DNA of 64,000 bases from Mycobacterium sp. URHB0044. Lineage in GTDB: Bacteria > Actinomycetota > Actinomycetes > Mycobacteriales > Mycobacteriaceae. The notes below the pieces were generated by a model. The model saw only the letters and a program-made list of their open reading frames with translations. It searched no databases and was not told the origin of the DNA. This document shows, piece after piece, positions 1 through 9,055 of this stretch. Location of the stretch: assembly GCF_000620625.1 (NCBI RefSeq), contig NZ_JIAW01000002.1, positions 434,001 to 498,000 of the forward strand, written 5' to 3'. The translations under genes were made by a program, and so were the position numbers. Every line of letters begins with the position of its first letter. The first letter of the stretch is position 1.

Positions 1-281
1 TCGAGCAGTCGGACCAGTTCGTCGACGTCCGGCCACAGCGGGTTGTAACAGCACGCGTCCGGTTTCAGCGCGATCAGCGCGTCGACGTCGTTGGTGGCCT
101 TCACCCCGGTGGGTTCCGGCCAGCCCGCGAGGTCGGCGGCGTCCACCCCGGCCTTGTCGGCGCCGTGCGCATACACCCCAACTAGTTCCATGTCATCGCG
201 CCCGATGATGGCGTGCAGCGACCGCCTGCCGATGTTGCCGGTGGTCCACTGGATCACCCGTAGTGGTCGGTCAGCGGTCAT
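1..281 (-). CDS. Dihydrodipicolinate-reductase-like NAD(P)-dependent oxidoreductase, N-terminal part (cut by window edge)
   Basis: Reading leftward from the ATG at 281-279 gives about 93 residues, with the rest off the left edge. The start MTADRPLRVIQWTTGNIGRR has the GxIG dinucleotide-binding turn of the DapB-like reductases that are abundant in mycobacteria and usually run to about 350 residues. An AGGAGG ribosome binding site lies at 286-291, which fixes the start. It is the second gene after the enoyl-CoA hydratase, 58 bp downstream on the same strand, so the two are probably co-transcribed. The fold is clear but the substrate cannot be inferred. It is unlikely to be the true DapB of lysine synthesis, since this family in actinobacteria is usually a paralogous amine or oxo-acid oxidoreductase. 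Confidence 0.75.
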   Translation of the reverse strand, partial: MTADRPLRVIQWTTGNIGRRSLHAIIGRDDMELVGVYAHGADKAGVDAADLAGWPEPTGVKATNDVDALIALKPDACCYNPLWPDVDELVRLL

Positions 282-339
282 GTGTGCCTCCTCGTTGCGG
301 CCGGATCAGTAGACACTATTCGGAAGGTGTACACCGGCA

Positions 340-1146
340 CTACATGGCGGTCGGTTTCGTCCCTGCCCTGCCCGCGTCGGATTTGTCGAAGAACTGACCG
401 AGCAGTTCTCGGGCTTCGGCCTGATCGACACAGGTATAGGAATTCCAGCCCTCGATGCGCAACTGGTCGTCCAGTGGCTTGCCGACGACCTCGAGCACCG
501 TCGCCTTCGCGGAGCGTACGGCCCGCTGCGAGTTTCGCAGGATCTGGCGGGCCAACCGCTCGGCATCTTGCATGACCTGTTCGTGCGGAACGACTTTCGT
601 CACCATGTTGCATTGCAGCGCTTGCTGCGCGTCGATCGGCTCGGCGGTCAGGACCATCTGCATGGCAACGCCGACGCCACACGTGTTGACCAGCCGCGTG
701 ATGCCACCGTCCCCGTGATGAAAACCGCGCCGAGCCTCGAAGGAGCCGAACATCGCCTGGTGCGAGGCCACCCGAAGGTCGCACGCCAGCGCAAGCTCCA
801 GACCGCCCGCCAACGCCCATCCGTTCACCGCGGCGATCGTCGGCTTCGCGATCCGGTGCAGTCCTCGGGTGATGCCGCCGAAACCCATGTCGACGATCTC
901 GCGAACCCGGCTTGGCGTCGCGTCGACGTAGTTCAGCGGGACGTAGGTGGCCAAGTCGGCTCCGGCGCAAAAGGCATCGCCGGTGCCCGTCAGGATTGCG
1001 ACGTCCGTCTCGTCGTCCTCGCCGAAGTCGGTCCAGATCCGGCACAACTCCTCGTGCATCTGCGGTGTGACCGCGTTCTTGGCCTCCGGCCGGTTCAACG
1101 TGATGTAGGCGATTCTGTCCCGACGTTCGTATCCGATCTCGATCAT
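340..1146 (-). CDS. Enoyl-CoA hydratase/isomerase family protein
   Basis: 268 residues, a normal length for the crotonase family. The N-terminus reads YITLNRPEAKNAVTPQM, the typical crotonase strand-turn. FCAGADL near residue 62 is the oxyanion-hole loop, and a second glycine-rich stretch (GFGGITRGLHRIAKPTIAAVNGWALAGG split over residues 90-115) carries the second backbone NH. Such enzymes act on CoA thioesters in the cytosol, in beta-oxidation or side-chain catabolism. It precedes the DapB-like gene on the same strand and is divergent from the acetamidase gene (83 bp between starts). The fold is certain. Whether it is a hydratase, isomerase or hydrolase cannot be told from sequence alone. 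Confidence 0.88.
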   Translation of the reverse strand: MIEIGYERRDRIAYITLNRPEAKNAVTPQMHEELCRIWTDFGEDDETDVAILTGTGDAFCAGADLATYVPLNYVDATPSRVREIVDMGFGGITRGLHRIAKPTIAAVNGWALAGGLELALACDLRVASHQAMFGSFEARRGFHHGDGGITRLVNTCGVGVAMQMVLTAEPIDAQQALQCNMVTKVVPHEQVMQDAERLARQILRNSQRAVRSAKATVLEVVGKPLDDQLRIEGWNSYTCVDQAEARELLGQFFDKSDAGRAGTKPTAM

Positions 1147-1229
1147 CGGTCAATCCTGCACTCGGATGGGGAACGCGTAGTCGATTTGCTTGCAGCGCCG
1201 ACATCGCCGTTGGCTGGCATGATCGCCGG

Positions 1230-2261
1230 ATGCAACACGCCCTGCCCGCCACACCGTCGACGGTGCACTGGGGCTACTTCGACCCTCGGCTGAAGCCGGC
1301 GCTCGTCGTCGCTTCCGGCGACCTGGTGTCGATCGAGACGCTGACCCATCACGCCGGGGACGCCCCCGACCTGCTGATGGATGCGGGCATCACCGAGGTG
1401 TTCGACCGGGTGCAGGACCGCGGACCCGGTCCACACCTGCTCACCGGGCCGATCGCGGTCGAGGGTGCGCGGCCCGGTGACGTGTTGCAGGTCGACATCC
1501 TGGCGGCCACGCCTCGGCTGCCGTACGGCTCCAACCTGGCCGGGCATTGGGGCCACCTCTACGCCGAACTGCCCGGCGAGCGGGTCACCGTCTACGAACT
1601 CGACGTCGACGCGCTGCTCGGCCGGGCCCTGTTCGCGTACGACTGGACCGCGACCCCGCTGGCCGACCAGCCGGGCACCGTCGTCGCACCCGACGCCGGC
1701 GCGCGCGAACCGGCACTGGCGGGCGTCGTCGTCCCGCTGCGCCCGCACTTCGGCACGATGGGCGTCGCACCCGCCGAGCCGCAGCGGGTGTCGTCGGTGC
1801 CGCCCGGTGACCACGGCGGCAACGTCGACAACTGGCGGATCGGTGCGGGCGGACGGATGTACTACCCGGTCCAGGTGCCCGGTGCGCTGCTGTCCGTCGG
1901 CGACCCGCACGTCTCCCAGGGCGACGGCGAGATCAGCGGCACCGCACTGGAGTCGTCACTGAACGGGTTGCTGCGCTTGACCATTCGGCGAGATCTACCG
2001 TTCACGGTGCCGGTGCTCGAGACCGCCACCGAGCTGCTGGTGCACGGGTTCGGCGACACCCTCGACGCGGCGATGAAGGCGGCAGCGCTCCGGACCCTCG
2101 ACGTGCTCGTGGTCAGCTTCGGCCTGTCCCGCAGGGACGCCTACTCCTTCATGTCGGTGGCCGTCGACTTCACCATCACCCAGGTGGTCGACCAACGCCA
2201 GGGCGTGCACGGCCGCATCGACAAGCGGTGCTTCCCGCGCTGGCCCGGGGTCGCGCCATGA
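1230..2261 (+). CDS. Acetamidase/formamidase family protein
   Basis: 343 residues matching the FmdA_AmdA family. The start is QHALPATPSTVHWGYFDP. The central GPIAVEGARPGDVLQVDIL block is a conserved family signature in which small amides are presented to a metal-bound water. A second block, GDHGGNVDNW, is the other family hallmark. These cytosolic enzymes hydrolyse formamide, acetamide or related amides to ammonia and the acid. The stop overlaps the ATG of the RidA gene (ATGA), so the two are translationally coupled. That fits removal of reactive imine or enamine by-products released in nitrogen catabolism. No dedicated amide porin or regulator is adjacent. Confidence 0.88.
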   Translation: MQHALPATPSTVHWGYFDPRLKPALVVASGDLVSIETLTHHAGDAPDLLMDAGITEVFDRVQDRGPGPHLLTGPIAVEGARPGDVLQVDILAATPRLPYGSNLAGHWGHLYAELPGERVTVYELDVDALLGRALFAYDWTATPLADQPGTVVAPDAGAREPALAGVVVPLRPHFGTMGVAPAEPQRVSSVPPGDHGGNVDNWRIGAGGRMYYPVQVPGALLSVGDPHVSQGDGEISGTALESSLNGLLRLTIRRDLPFTVPVLETATELLVHGFGDTLDAAMKAAALRTLDVLVVSFGLSRRDAYSFMSVAVDFTITQVVDQRQGVHGRIDKRCFPRWPGVAP

Positions 2262-2677
2262 CGGGCATCCGCAGTTTCACCTTCACTCCCCGCGACGGAG
2301 TGCCGCCGGGGGTGGCGCCATTCGCCCACGCCACGGCCGCCGGGCAGACGCTGTACGTCACCGGGCAGATGCCGACCGACGTCACCGGCACCGTGGTCGG
2401 CGGTGGCGTCGCCGCCCAGACGGATCAGGTGCTGCGCAACCTGCTGCGGGTCACCGAACTCTGCGGCGGGGAACTGGCCGACGTCGTCTCGGTGCGCGCC
2501 TACCTGCTCGACTGGGACGACTACGCCGCCTTCAACGACGCCTACGCGCCGTGGTTTCCGCAGCGGTTGCCGTCGCGGACGTGCGTGGGAGTCACCGGGC
2601 TGGCGGTCGGCGCGCTCGTCGAGATCGATTGGGTGTGCTGGCGAAGCGACGGTTGGGGGAGAACAATCGAGTCGTGA
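2258..2677 (+). CDS. RidA/YjgF/YER057c family protein (enamine/imine deaminase type)
   Basis: 139 residues from the ATG that overlaps the acetamidase stop. An earlier ATG at 2228 lies inside the acetamidase gene and is not needed. LYVTGQMPTDVTGTVVGGGV and the closing LPSRTCVGVTGLAVGALVEI are the core RidA motifs, and the Arg in PSRT corresponds to the residue that binds the carboxylate of the imine intermediate in active deaminases. RidA proteins are small trimers that hydrolyse 2-aminoacrylate or related imines. Coupling to an amidase suggests it handles products of that reaction or belongs to a specialised Rid subfamily. Confidence 0.87.
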   Translation: MTGIRSFTFTPRDGVPPGVAPFAHATAAGQTLYVTGQMPTDVTGTVVGGGVAAQTDQVLRNLLRVTELCGGELADVVSVRAYLLDWDDYAAFNDAYAPWFPQRLPSRTCVGVTGLAVGALVEIDWVCWRSDGWGRTIES

Positions 2678-2726
2678 GGCCCACGGGGCCGGACAGCGCC
2701 GCGGGTCAGTCCATCGAGGAGGACCC

Positions 2727-3617
2727 ATGAGCATCTTCTACTCACTCACGCTGGCCGCCGTGGCTGGTCTCGGCGTGGTCTGGCTGGCCGCACTGAACGT
2801 CCGGGTGATCAAGCAGTTCGAGCGGGGTGTCGTGTTCCGGTTCGGGCGGTTGCAGAGCGACGTCCGCGGACCGGGTCTGACGATGCTGATCCCGCTCGCC
2901 GACCGCCTGCAGAAGGTCAACATGCAGGTCATCACGTTGCCAGTGCCCGCCCAGGACGGCATCACCTGCGACAACGTCACGGTGCGCGTCGACGCGGTCA
3001 TCTACTTCAGGGTGGAGGACCCGGTGCGCGCCGCGGTCGACGTGCAGGACTACATGTCGGCGATCGGGCAGGTGGCGCAGACGTCGCTGCGGTCCATCAT
3101 CGGCAAGAGCAACCTGGACGACCTGCTGTCCAACCGGGAGCGCCTCAACGAAGGCCTGGAGTTGATGATCGACAGCCCCGCGCTCGGCTGGGGCATCCAC
3201 ATCGACCGGGTCGAGATCAAGGACGTGAGCCTGCCGGAGTCGATGAAGCGGTCGATTGCGCGCCAGGCCGAGGCCGAACGTGAGCGGCGGGCCCGAATCA
3301 TCACCGCCGACGGTGAATTCGCCGCATCCGAGAAGCTCTCCCAAGCTGCCAGGGTGATGGCGGAAAGCCCTGCGGCGCTGCAACTTCGACTCTTGCAAAC
3401 CATGGTCGAAGTTGCCGCGGAGAAGAACTCGACCTTGGTGCTCCCGTTCCCGGTCGAGCTGCTCCGCTTCCTGGAGCGGGCGACACCGGTTACCGAGGAG
3501 AAGACGGCCACGGCCGGTGAGACGTCCGAGTCGGCCGCCCCGAAGGTTCCCGACGACGTTCGCGGCATCGCAATCGAGGCACCGCTGACGGGCCGGCGGT
3601 CCGGTCAGAACGCCTAG
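2727..3617 (+). CDS. SPFH/band 7 domain protein, stomatin-like (slipin)
   Basis: 296 residues from the ATG at 2727, preceded by GAGGAGGA. A single N-terminal membrane segment covers about residues 3-21. It is followed by the stomatin core: VIKQFERGVVFRFGR, then GPGLTMLIPLADRLQKVNMQ, IGKSNLDDLL, and a charged coiled-coil helix ending in EAERERRARIITADGE. A low-complexity tail rich in Glu, Thr and Ala closes the protein. Slipins oligomerise on membranes and scaffold microdomains, commonly with an NfeD partner and FtsH-type proteases. No NfeD gene is adjacent here. The stomatin assignment is strong and its client is unknown. Confidence 0.9.
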   Translation: MSIFYSLTLAAVAGLGVVWLAALNVRVIKQFERGVVFRFGRLQSDVRGPGLTMLIPLADRLQKVNMQVITLPVPAQDGITCDNVTVRVDAVIYFRVEDPVRAAVDVQDYMSAIGQVAQTSLRSIIGKSNLDDLLSNRERLNEGLELMIDSPALGWGIHIDRVEIKDVSLPESMKRSIARQAEAERERRARIITADGEFAASEKLSQAARVMAESPAALQLRLLQTMVEVAAEKNSTLVLPFPVELLRFLERATPVTEEKTATAGETSESAAPKVPDDVRGIAIEAPLTGRRSGQNA

Positions 3618-3648
3618 CGTGCGAGGCACTTTGGGGCATGATCGGGTG

Positions 3649-4053
3649 ATGCCGGTGAACGCCGAGGGATTGACCAAGTGGTTCGACGACTACCTCGACA
3701 CCTTTGCGGCGTGTGCGCGCGGTGATCGCGAGATCGCTTCGCTGCTGGAGTTTTACGGTGTGCCGTTCATCGTCACCAGCGACGAAGGAGTCGTCGCGCT
3801 GACATCGGAGGACCAGGTCGCCGCGGTGATGCAGGGCCAACTCGACGGCCTGCGCGCCAACGGCTATCACCACAGCGACGTGCTGCACGCCGAGGTCACC
3901 GTCCTCAATTCGGTGTCGGGTCTCTACCGCGGCACCTTCTCGCGCCGCGACCACCACGGCGCGGTGATCGCCAACGTCACCGTGACCTACGTGGCGACGG
4001 ACGGACCGGACGGCTTGCGGATCTCGCTGCTCGCCGCGCACGGCGACTTCTGA
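3649..4053 (+). CDS. NTF2-like / SnoaL-type small protein of unknown function
   Basis: 134 residues from the ATG at 3649. A possible earlier ATG at 3619 adds ten residues with no ribosome binding site. The pattern of an amphipathic helical start (LTKWFDDYLDTFAACARGDR), a short loop giving IASLLEFYGVPFIVTSDEG, and then long beta strands (EVTVLNSVSGLYRGTFSRRD, ANVTVTYVATD) is that of the cone-shaped NTF2-like fold, often used for small-molecule binding. No catalytic residues can be assigned. It sits between the slipin and the competence genes in its own unit. Confidence 0.6.
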   Translation: MPVNAEGLTKWFDDYLDTFAACARGDREIASLLEFYGVPFIVTSDEGVVALTSEDQVAAVMQGQLDGLRANGYHHSDVLHAEVTVLNSVSGLYRGTFSRRDHHGAVIANVTVTYVATDGPDGLRISLLAAHGDF

Positions 4054-4147
4054 GCCCCATCCACAGAGCGGATTTCATCCACAGCCGAGAGCCTGACGCC
4101 GTCTCGTCCGGCCGATGTGGTCCGGTGCCGCGCCTACCGTCGCGGCC

Positions 4148-4966
4148 ATGCGAACCGAACTTCCCGCCGACCGGGCGCACCGCCTGTTGGGGTCGGAGAC
4201 CGGCGGCGACGCCGAACGGTCCGACGACGAGGAACCCGATACGTCGCTGTCACGGTGGTTGCCCGACACGCCCGCGACCGGTGGCCCGAACTGGCTAGTG
4301 GCCATCCGGGCCGATCCGGGCCGGGCCGGTGCGATGGCACTGGCCGCGGTCGGCGCCATCGCCGTACTGGTGACGATCTTCACGTTGATGCGCGACGATC
4401 CACCGCCGGTGGTGTCGGCGAAACTCCCTCCGGTGGAGATGGTTTCGTCGGCGAAGCCAACTCCGGGTGAGGCGGCCCCGACGTCCGACGGGCCGGTCGT
4501 GGTCAGCGTGGTCGGACTGGTCCACCGGCCCGGCCTGGTCACCCTCGTGTCGGGGGCACGCATCGCCGACGCCCTGACGGCTGCGGGTGGAACGCTCGAC
4601 GGCGCCGACCTGATCGGCTTGAACATGGCCCGCCGGGTGTCCGACGGCGAGCAGATCGTCGTCGGCATCGCGTCACCGCCGGGCGCGCCGTCGGCGATGG
4701 GCAGCTCGATCACGCCGCCGCCTGGCCAATCGCCCGCCCCGGCCCCCGGCGGCGAGACCGCATCCGCACCACCCGGCCCCATCGACCTCAACACCGCCAC
4801 GGCCGACGAGCTGGACGCGCTTCCCGGCGTAGGGCCGGTCACCGCGTCGGCGATCATCGCGTGGCGCGAAGCCAACGGGCGGTTCGCCGACGTCGAGCAG
4901 CTCGGCGAGGTCGACGGCATCGGTCCCGCGCGGCTGGAGAAGCTGCGTGACCTGGTCCATGTGTGA
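4148..4966 (+). CDS. comEA: ComEA family helix-hairpin-helix DNA-binding protein
   Basis: 272 residues if started at the ATG at 4148 (MRTELP); an upstream in-frame ATG at 4115 would add 11. One membrane segment follows a hydrophilic N-terminus at about residues 70-88 (MALAAVGAIAVLVTIFTLM). An SLBB-like beta domain comes next (VVSVVGLVHRPGLVTL). After a Pro/Gly/Ser-rich linker, a helix-hairpin-helix pair forms the C-terminus (IDLNTATADELDALPGVGPV and EVDGIGPARLEKL). In naturally competent bacteria ComEA binds incoming double-stranded DNA at the membrane and passes it to ComEC. The stop overlaps the GTG of comEC. The gene matches the M. tuberculosis Rv2415c position. Confidence 0.9.
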   Translation: MRTELPADRAHRLLGSETGGDAERSDDEEPDTSLSRWLPDTPATGGPNWLVAIRADPGRAGAMALAAVGAIAVLVTIFTLMRDDPPPVVSAKLPPVEMVSSAKPTPGEAAPTSDGPVVVSVVGLVHRPGLVTLVSGARIADALTAAGGTLDGADLIGLNMARRVSDGEQIVVGIASPPGAPSAMGSSITPPPGQSPAPAPGGETASAPPGPIDLNTATADELDALPGVGPVTASAIIAWREANGRFADVEQLGEVDGIGPARLEKLRDLVHV

Positions 4967-6513
4967 GTACGCCCGACACCGGCGCGGTCGGTCACGACCT
5001 GCGGCTGGTGCCCGCAGCATTGACGGCTTGGGGCGTGACCTGTACCGGCATCCTTTGGGGCGCTTCGGGATCCGCGTGGACGACGACGGCCGCGGTGGTC
5101 GCCACGTTCGTGGTGACCCGGTGGTGGCACTCCCGTCGGCCAGATGCGGCGCTGTGGCCGGGCGTGCTCGCAGTGCTCGTCGTCGGGATCGGGTTCACGG
5201 TCGCGGTGACCCTGCGCGTGCACGACGTGGCCCACCATCCGCTGTCCGGTCAGGTCGGCGCGACGATGTCCGTGGTGGTCGTCGCAACGGAATCGCCCCG
5301 CACCGTGGCGGGCAGCAGGTTGATGTTCCGCGCCGACCTGCGAGCCGTCGGCGACCGCCCGACGACCGGTCGCGTGGTGGTGTTCGCGTCGAGCGTCGGC
5401 TACGGCGAGCTGACCGCGGGCCGCCCCGCCGCCTTCCGCGCCACAGTCGGGAAGCCGATGCGCCGTGACCTCACGGTGGCGGTGTTGTCGGCGACGGGGG
5501 AGCCGACGCTCGGCCGGGCGGGCCGCATCCAACGGATCGCCGCGCAGGTGCGGGCAGCGTTCGGCGACGCGGCGCGCAGGGCACTGCCTGCCGACCAGGC
5601 GGCGATGCTGCCCGCACTGGTGCTCGGTGACACGTCGACCGTGAGCGCGACGACCATAGACGAATTCCGGGCCGCCGGACTGACCCACCTCACCGCGGTG
5701 TCGGGGGCCAACGTCACCATCGTGTGTGGCGCGGTGCTGCTGGCGGCCGGCATCGTGGGCCCGCGGGTGGCCGTGGCATTGGCCGCCGTCGCGCTGGTGG
5801 CGTTCGTCGTCGTGGTGCAGCCGTCGGCCAGCGTGCTGAGGGCGGCCGTCATGGGCGCCATCACCCTGTTGGCGATCGTGGCGCACCGGCGGCGTCGGGC
5901 GATTCCGGCGTTGGCGGCCACCGTCGTGGTCCTGATGATCGGCGCGCCGCAACTGGCGGTGGACCTCGGCTTCGCGCTGTCGGCATCCGCCACGGCGGCG
6001 CTGGTCGTGATCGCACCGGTGTGGTCGCGACGGCTCGTCGACCGTGGTTGGCCCAAGCCGCTGGCAGACGGGGTCAGCGTCGCCGTCGCCGCCCAGCTCG
6101 TCACGGCGCCGTTGGTCGCGGGGATGGCGGGGACCGTCAGCCTGGTGTCCGTGGCCGCGAACCTCGCGGTGACTGTCGTCATCGCGCCCATCACGGTGAT
6201 CGGCACCGCAGCGGCGGCGCTGTCGGCGTTGTGGCCAGCTGCTGCGCAGTTCTTGGTCCGCTTCACCGGGCCCGAACTGTGGTGGCTGCTTCGGGTGGCG
6301 CGCTGGGCCTCGGCCGTGCCCGGCGCCGTCGTGCCGGTGCCACCCGGACCGGTGGGCGTGGTGTTCGTGGCTGCCGCTGGAGTCGGTTCCGTCGTGCTGT
6401 GGCGGTGGCGGTGGGGACGCATCGTGGCGGGCTCGGCCGCGATGTGCCTGCTCGCGTGGGCGGTGACGGGCGGCGCGGCTGGCCCGGCAACCGGTGCTGT
6501 CGGCGCGACGTGA
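4963..6513 (+). CDS. comEC: ComEC/Rec2 family competence membrane protein
   Basis: 516 residues from a GTG that overlaps the comEA stop (GTGA). The protein is highly hydrophobic with about ten membrane segments. It carries the ComEC core signature around residues 218-250, [15 protein letters not shown], preceded by [21 protein letters not shown]. An N-terminal soluble stretch corresponds to the DUF4131/OB-like domain ([20 protein letters not shown]). The C-terminal metallo-beta-lactamase nuclease domain present in long ComEC proteins is absent, as is usual for actinobacterial forms. ComEC forms the channel for single-stranded DNA. Whether this species is transformable is not known from the sequence. 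Confidence 0.9.
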   Translation: MSTPDTGAVGHDLRLVPAALTAWGVTCTGILWGASGSAWTTTAAVVATFVVTRWWHSRRPDAALWPGVLAVLVVGIGFTVAVTLRVHDVAHHPLSGQVGATMSVVVVATESPRTVAGSRLMFRADLRAVGDRPTTGRVVVFASSVGYGELTAGRPAAFRATVGKPMRRDLTVAVLSATGEPTLGRAGRIQRIAAQVRAAFGDAARRALPADQAAMLPALVLGDTSTVSATTIDEFRAAGLTHLTAVSGANVTIVCGAVLLAAGIVGPRVAVALAAVALVAFVVVVQPSASVLRAAVMGAITLLAIVAHRRRRAIPALAATVVVLMIGAPQLAVDLGFALSASATAALVVIAPVWSRRLVDRGWPKPLADGVSVAVAAQLVTAPLVAGMAGTVSLVSVAANLAVTVVIAPITVIGTAAAALSALWPAAAQFLVRFTGPELWWLLRVARWASAVPGAVVPVPPGPVGVVFVAAAGVGSVVLWRWRWGRIVAGSAAMCLLAWAVTGGAAGPATGAVGAT

Positions 6514-6526
6514 CACGATCTTCAGC

Positions 6527-7480
6527 GTGAGCCAACTTCACCTCGTGCTGGGTGACGAAGAACTGCTCGTCGAACGCGCCGTTGCCGACGTCCTGCGATC
6601 CGCCCGCGAAGCTGCGGGCACCGTCGACGTACCCGTCGACCGGCTGCGCGCCGGCGAGGTGAGCACCAACGAACTGGCCGAGCTGCTCAGCCCTTCGCTG
6701 TTCGCCGACGAGCGGTTGGTGGTCCTCGAGGCCGCTGCAGAGGCCGGCAAGGAGGCGGTCGCACTCATCGCCGATGCCGCTGCCGACCTGCCGCCCGGCA
6801 CCATGCTCGTCGTCGTGCACTCTGGCGGCGGACGCGCGAAGGCGTTGGCCGATCAACTCAAAAAGCTTGGCGCGGAGGTGTATCCGTGCGCGAAGATCAC
6901 CAAGCCGGCCGAGCGGGCGGAGTTCGTCCGTCGAGAGTTCCGTGCGCTGAAGGCCAAGGTCGGCGACGACACGATCACCGCGGTGCTCGACGCCCTTGGG
7001 TCGGACCTGCGCGAGCTGGCCGCGGCGTGCTCACAGCTGGTCGCCGACACCGGTGGCGAGGTGAATGTGGCTGCCGTGCGCCGCTATCACAGCGGCAAGG
7101 CCGAGGTGAAGGGCTATGACATCGCGGACAAGGCGGTCGCGGGCGACGTGGCAGGCGCGGCCGAGGCACTGCGCTGGGCGATGATGGGCGGCGAACCGCA
7201 GGTGGTGCTGGCCGACGCGCTGGCCGAGGCCGTGCACGCGATCGCGCGCATCGGTCCACTGTCGGGTGATCCGTATCGGCTCGCCGGCGAACTGGGCCTG
7301 CCGCCGTGGCGGGTGCAGAAGGCACAGAAACAGTCGCGACGCTGGTCGCGGGAATCGGTTGCCGAGGCCATGCGATTGGTCGCGGCACTCAACGCCGACG
7401 TGAAGGGTGTAGCGGCTGATGCCGACTACGCACTCGAAACGGCGGTGCGGCGGGTGGCGGAACTGGCCGCCGAAGGCTGA
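6527..7480 (+). CDS. holA: DNA polymerase III subunit delta
   Basis: 317 residues from the GTG at 6527, just after the comEC stop at 6513. An in-frame ATG at 6494 would overlap comEC and adds residues unlike the family. The N-terminal AAA-like domain starts [20 protein letters not shown], as in mycobacterial delta subunits. [15 protein letters not shown] and the collar region ([17 protein letters not shown]) are typical of HolA. Delta is the wrench of the clamp loader that opens the beta clamp at primed DNA. The gene converges on rpsT with only 16 bp between stop codons. Confidence 0.93.
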   Translation: MSQLHLVLGDEELLVERAVADVLRSAREAAGTVDVPVDRLRAGEVSTNELAELLSPSLFADERLVVLEAAAEAGKEAVALIADAAADLPPGTMLVVVHSGGGRAKALADQLKKLGAEVYPCAKITKPAERAEFVRREFRALKAKVGDDTITAVLDALGSDLRELAAACSQLVADTGGEVNVAAVRRYHSGKAEVKGYDIADKAVAGDVAGAAEALRWAMMGGEPQVVLADALAEAVHAIARIGPLSGDPYRLAGELGLPPWRVQKAQKQSRRWSRESVAEAMRLVAALNADVKGVAADADYALETAVRRVAELAAEG

Positions 7481-7496
7481 AGCCCCGAGCGCAGGC

Positions 7497-7757
7497 TCAG
7501 AGCTTGTTGAGGGCCTGCGTCAGCGCGGACTTCTTGTTGGCCGCCTGATTCTTGTGGATGACACCCTTGCTGGCGGCCTTGTCCAACTGACGGTTGGTCG
7601 CGACCAGCAACTCGGCGGCCTTGTCCTTCTCGCCAGCGTCGATGGCCTCACGCAGGCCGCGAACAGCGGTCCGAAGGGCGGACTTCACCGACTGGTTGCG
7701 CAGTCGGGCGCGCTCGTTGGTACGGATGCGCTTTTCCTGCGACTTGATGTTGGCCAC
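7497..7757 (-). CDS. rpsT: Small ribosomal subunit protein bS20
   Basis: 86 residues from a GTG at 7757. The protein is strongly basic and alpha-helical, with the S20 hallmarks [17 protein letters not shown] at the start and [16 protein letters not shown] near the end. It binds 16S rRNA early in small-subunit assembly. An AGAAGGAAT ribosome binding site lies at 7764-7772 (minus strand). Longer open reading upstream to 8108 in this frame is non-homologous and is not part of the gene. The short distance to convergent holA matches the M. tuberculosis Rv2413c-Rv2412 arrangement. Confidence 0.97.
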   Translation of the reverse strand: MANIKSQEKRIRTNERARLRNQSVKSALRTAVRGLREAIDAGEKDKAAELLVATNRQLDKAASKGVIHKNQAANKKSALTQALNKL

Positions 7758-7828
7758 GCGTTGATTCCTTCTAAAGCTGAGTTGGGGGTACTGGAAGTTC
7801 ATTGCGCCCAGCAAGCGGGCAGGGACCG

Positions 7829-7859
7829 ACGATACCAGTGACCCTCGGCGACCTCCCAA
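7829..7859 (-). promoter_or_regulatory. Candidate rpsT promoter
   Basis: On the minus strand a TATCGT hexamer (7829-7834), fitting the mycobacterial TANNNT -10 pattern, lies 19 bp from a TTGGGA (7854-7859) that could act as a weak -35. It would give a leader of roughly 65 nt before the GTG of rpsT. Assigned by eye only. Confidence 0.3.
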
Positions 7860-8023
7860 TCCCGGCGACCACCGCACCCAGGATCGATAGGTCGAGCGGG
7901 GGTTCTCATCGGGCTCGGCAGTCGTCGGGACCGCCGAAACGATTCGTGTGACCGGACGCAGATCGTCGAAATAGAGTTGCGGACGACCTTGGTCGACGCA
8001 ATCTCTGGAGTGACCGCACCTCA

Positions 8024-8046
8024 GTCGTATGTACCGTCGTATGTAC
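8024..8046. repeat. Tandem 11-bp direct repeat upstream of the island operon
   Basis: GTCGTATGTAC occurs at 8024-8034 and again at 8036-8046, giving a 12-bp period about 100 bp before the hydrolase start. The position and spacing suit a regulator binding site for the hydrolase/caspase operon, but chance or an insertion scar is possible. Confidence 0.45.
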
Positions 8047-8148
8047 TGCGGTTGTTTGCCCGTTCGAAGTACCGGCACCCATTTTGGGTCACCCCAAGAT
8101 CCGTTCAAACGGCCGTCGCAATCGGAACGTCCGTGCTAAGAACTGCGG

Positions 8149-9048
8149 ATGGCTCGAATCAACGGCATACATGGTATCGCTCAACAGTTTCGTGGCCCGA
8201 ACTCGCTTAGAGAAGTGTGGTTTCCCGCACTGACCGATGGCCTTATCGTGTCGGGACAGCGGGACATCGCAGCCAAGTTGGACGTCGACGACCTGGCCGT
8301 GAGCTTCTATGGTGATCTGTTCCGGCCCAAGGCCGCTTTGGGGGCAGAGTATCCGCCATACAAGCCGAAGGATTTGTCGTCTCCCGACGAACGTGAATTC
8401 CTGGAGGCACTCTACGATTCTGCGTCCGCCGAAGATCCAGAACTCCTTCCGCCCGAGGGGGCCCTTGGGCCGGGCCGCGACGCCGTCAAGAAAATCGGCG
8501 AATATCCGCCTGTGCAAGTAATGATCGAGCGAGTGCTGCGGTCGAAGACATTCGCCGGTGCAATCCCGCAGCGGGCGTTCATCGGCGACCTCAAGCAGGT
8601 CATACGGTTTTTGACCGATGAAGAAGTGAAGGGAAAGGTGCTCGCCCGAGTTGACGAAGAAATGTCCGAAGAGACCACGGTTGTGATTGGGCATTCGTTG
8701 GGATCGGTGGTCGCCTACGAGTACTTGTGCATGTATCGCCCGAAGTCAGTGAAGGCATTCATCACGCTTGGCTCACCGTTGGGCATACGCAACATCGTCT
8801 ACGACAGACTTACGCCTCGTCCAACGCAGAACGGGGGCGCTTGGCCTGGGACGGAAGCAGTTGTCTGGACCAACGTGTGTGACCCTCACGACATCGTCGC
8901 CATGCGCAAGGACCTTGCGCCGCTATTTCCCAGGGCGGATGGCGGCGAAGTTTCCGATCTCCGCGTTGACAACGGAGGCGAGCCACACGGGATCGGTCCA
9001 TATTTGACCGCCGCCGAAACCGGCGGCGCGATCGCTGCGGGCCTGTGA
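8149..9048 (+). CDS. Alpha/beta-hydrolase fold serine hydrolase, partner of the caspase-NTPase-WD40 protein
   Basis: 299 residues. The start MARINGIHGIAQQF has an HG oxyanion-type turn. A long helical insertion (residues 55-160) precedes GHSLGS with the nucleophile Ser183, followed by VAYEYL and LGSPLGI as in lipases and esterases. Asp245 or Asp248 (CDPHD) and His280 (EPHGIGPYL) are plausible acid and base, so the triad looks complete. There is no signal peptide, so it should act in the cytosol or on the inner membrane face. It ends 7 bp before the GTG of the caspase-NTPase gene and must be co-transcribed with it. By analogy with conflict systems it may be a toxic lipase or esterase effector controlled by its neighbour. 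That role is inference. Confidence 0.75.
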   Translation: MARINGIHGIAQQFRGPNSLREVWFPALTDGLIVSGQRDIAAKLDVDDLAVSFYGDLFRPKAALGAEYPPYKPKDLSSPDEREFLEALYDSASAEDPELLPPEGALGPGRDAVKKIGEYPPVQVMIERVLRSKTFAGAIPQRAFIGDLKQVIRFLTDEEVKGKVLARVDEEMSEETTVVIGHSLGSVVAYEYLCMYRPKSVKAFITLGSPLGIRNIVYDRLTPRPTQNGGAWPGTEAVVWTNVCDPHDIVAMRKDLAPLFPRADGGEVSDLRVDNGGEPHGIGPYLTAAETGGAIAAGL

Positions 9049-9055
9049 TCCGCCC

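Larger units (their letters stand above)
7758..8148. other. 391-bp intergenic region between rpsT and the hydrolase/caspase island
   Basis: This is the only stretch over 300 bp without a gene. Its left third holds the rpsT leader and candidate promoter. The right part, upstream of the hydrolase ATG at 8149, is less GC-rich. It contains two copies of the 11-mer GTCGTATGTAC (8024-8034 and 8036-8046) one base apart. No tRNA, integrase site or inverted terminal repeat was seen. Because the core-genome neighbours resume at 13526, the left junction of the acquired island probably lies here. Confidence 0.5.

Noticed and set aside
278..1252. A 324-codon frame overlapping the enoyl-CoA hydratase gene on the same strand
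   Set aside because: The hydratase frame has full family homology and the alternative is low complexity.
4075..6516. An 813-codon open frame on the minus strand across comEA and comEC
   Set aside because: It is antisense to two clearly homologous genes, its product is Arg/His/Gly-rich low complexity, and GC-rich DNA keeps such frames open by codon bias.
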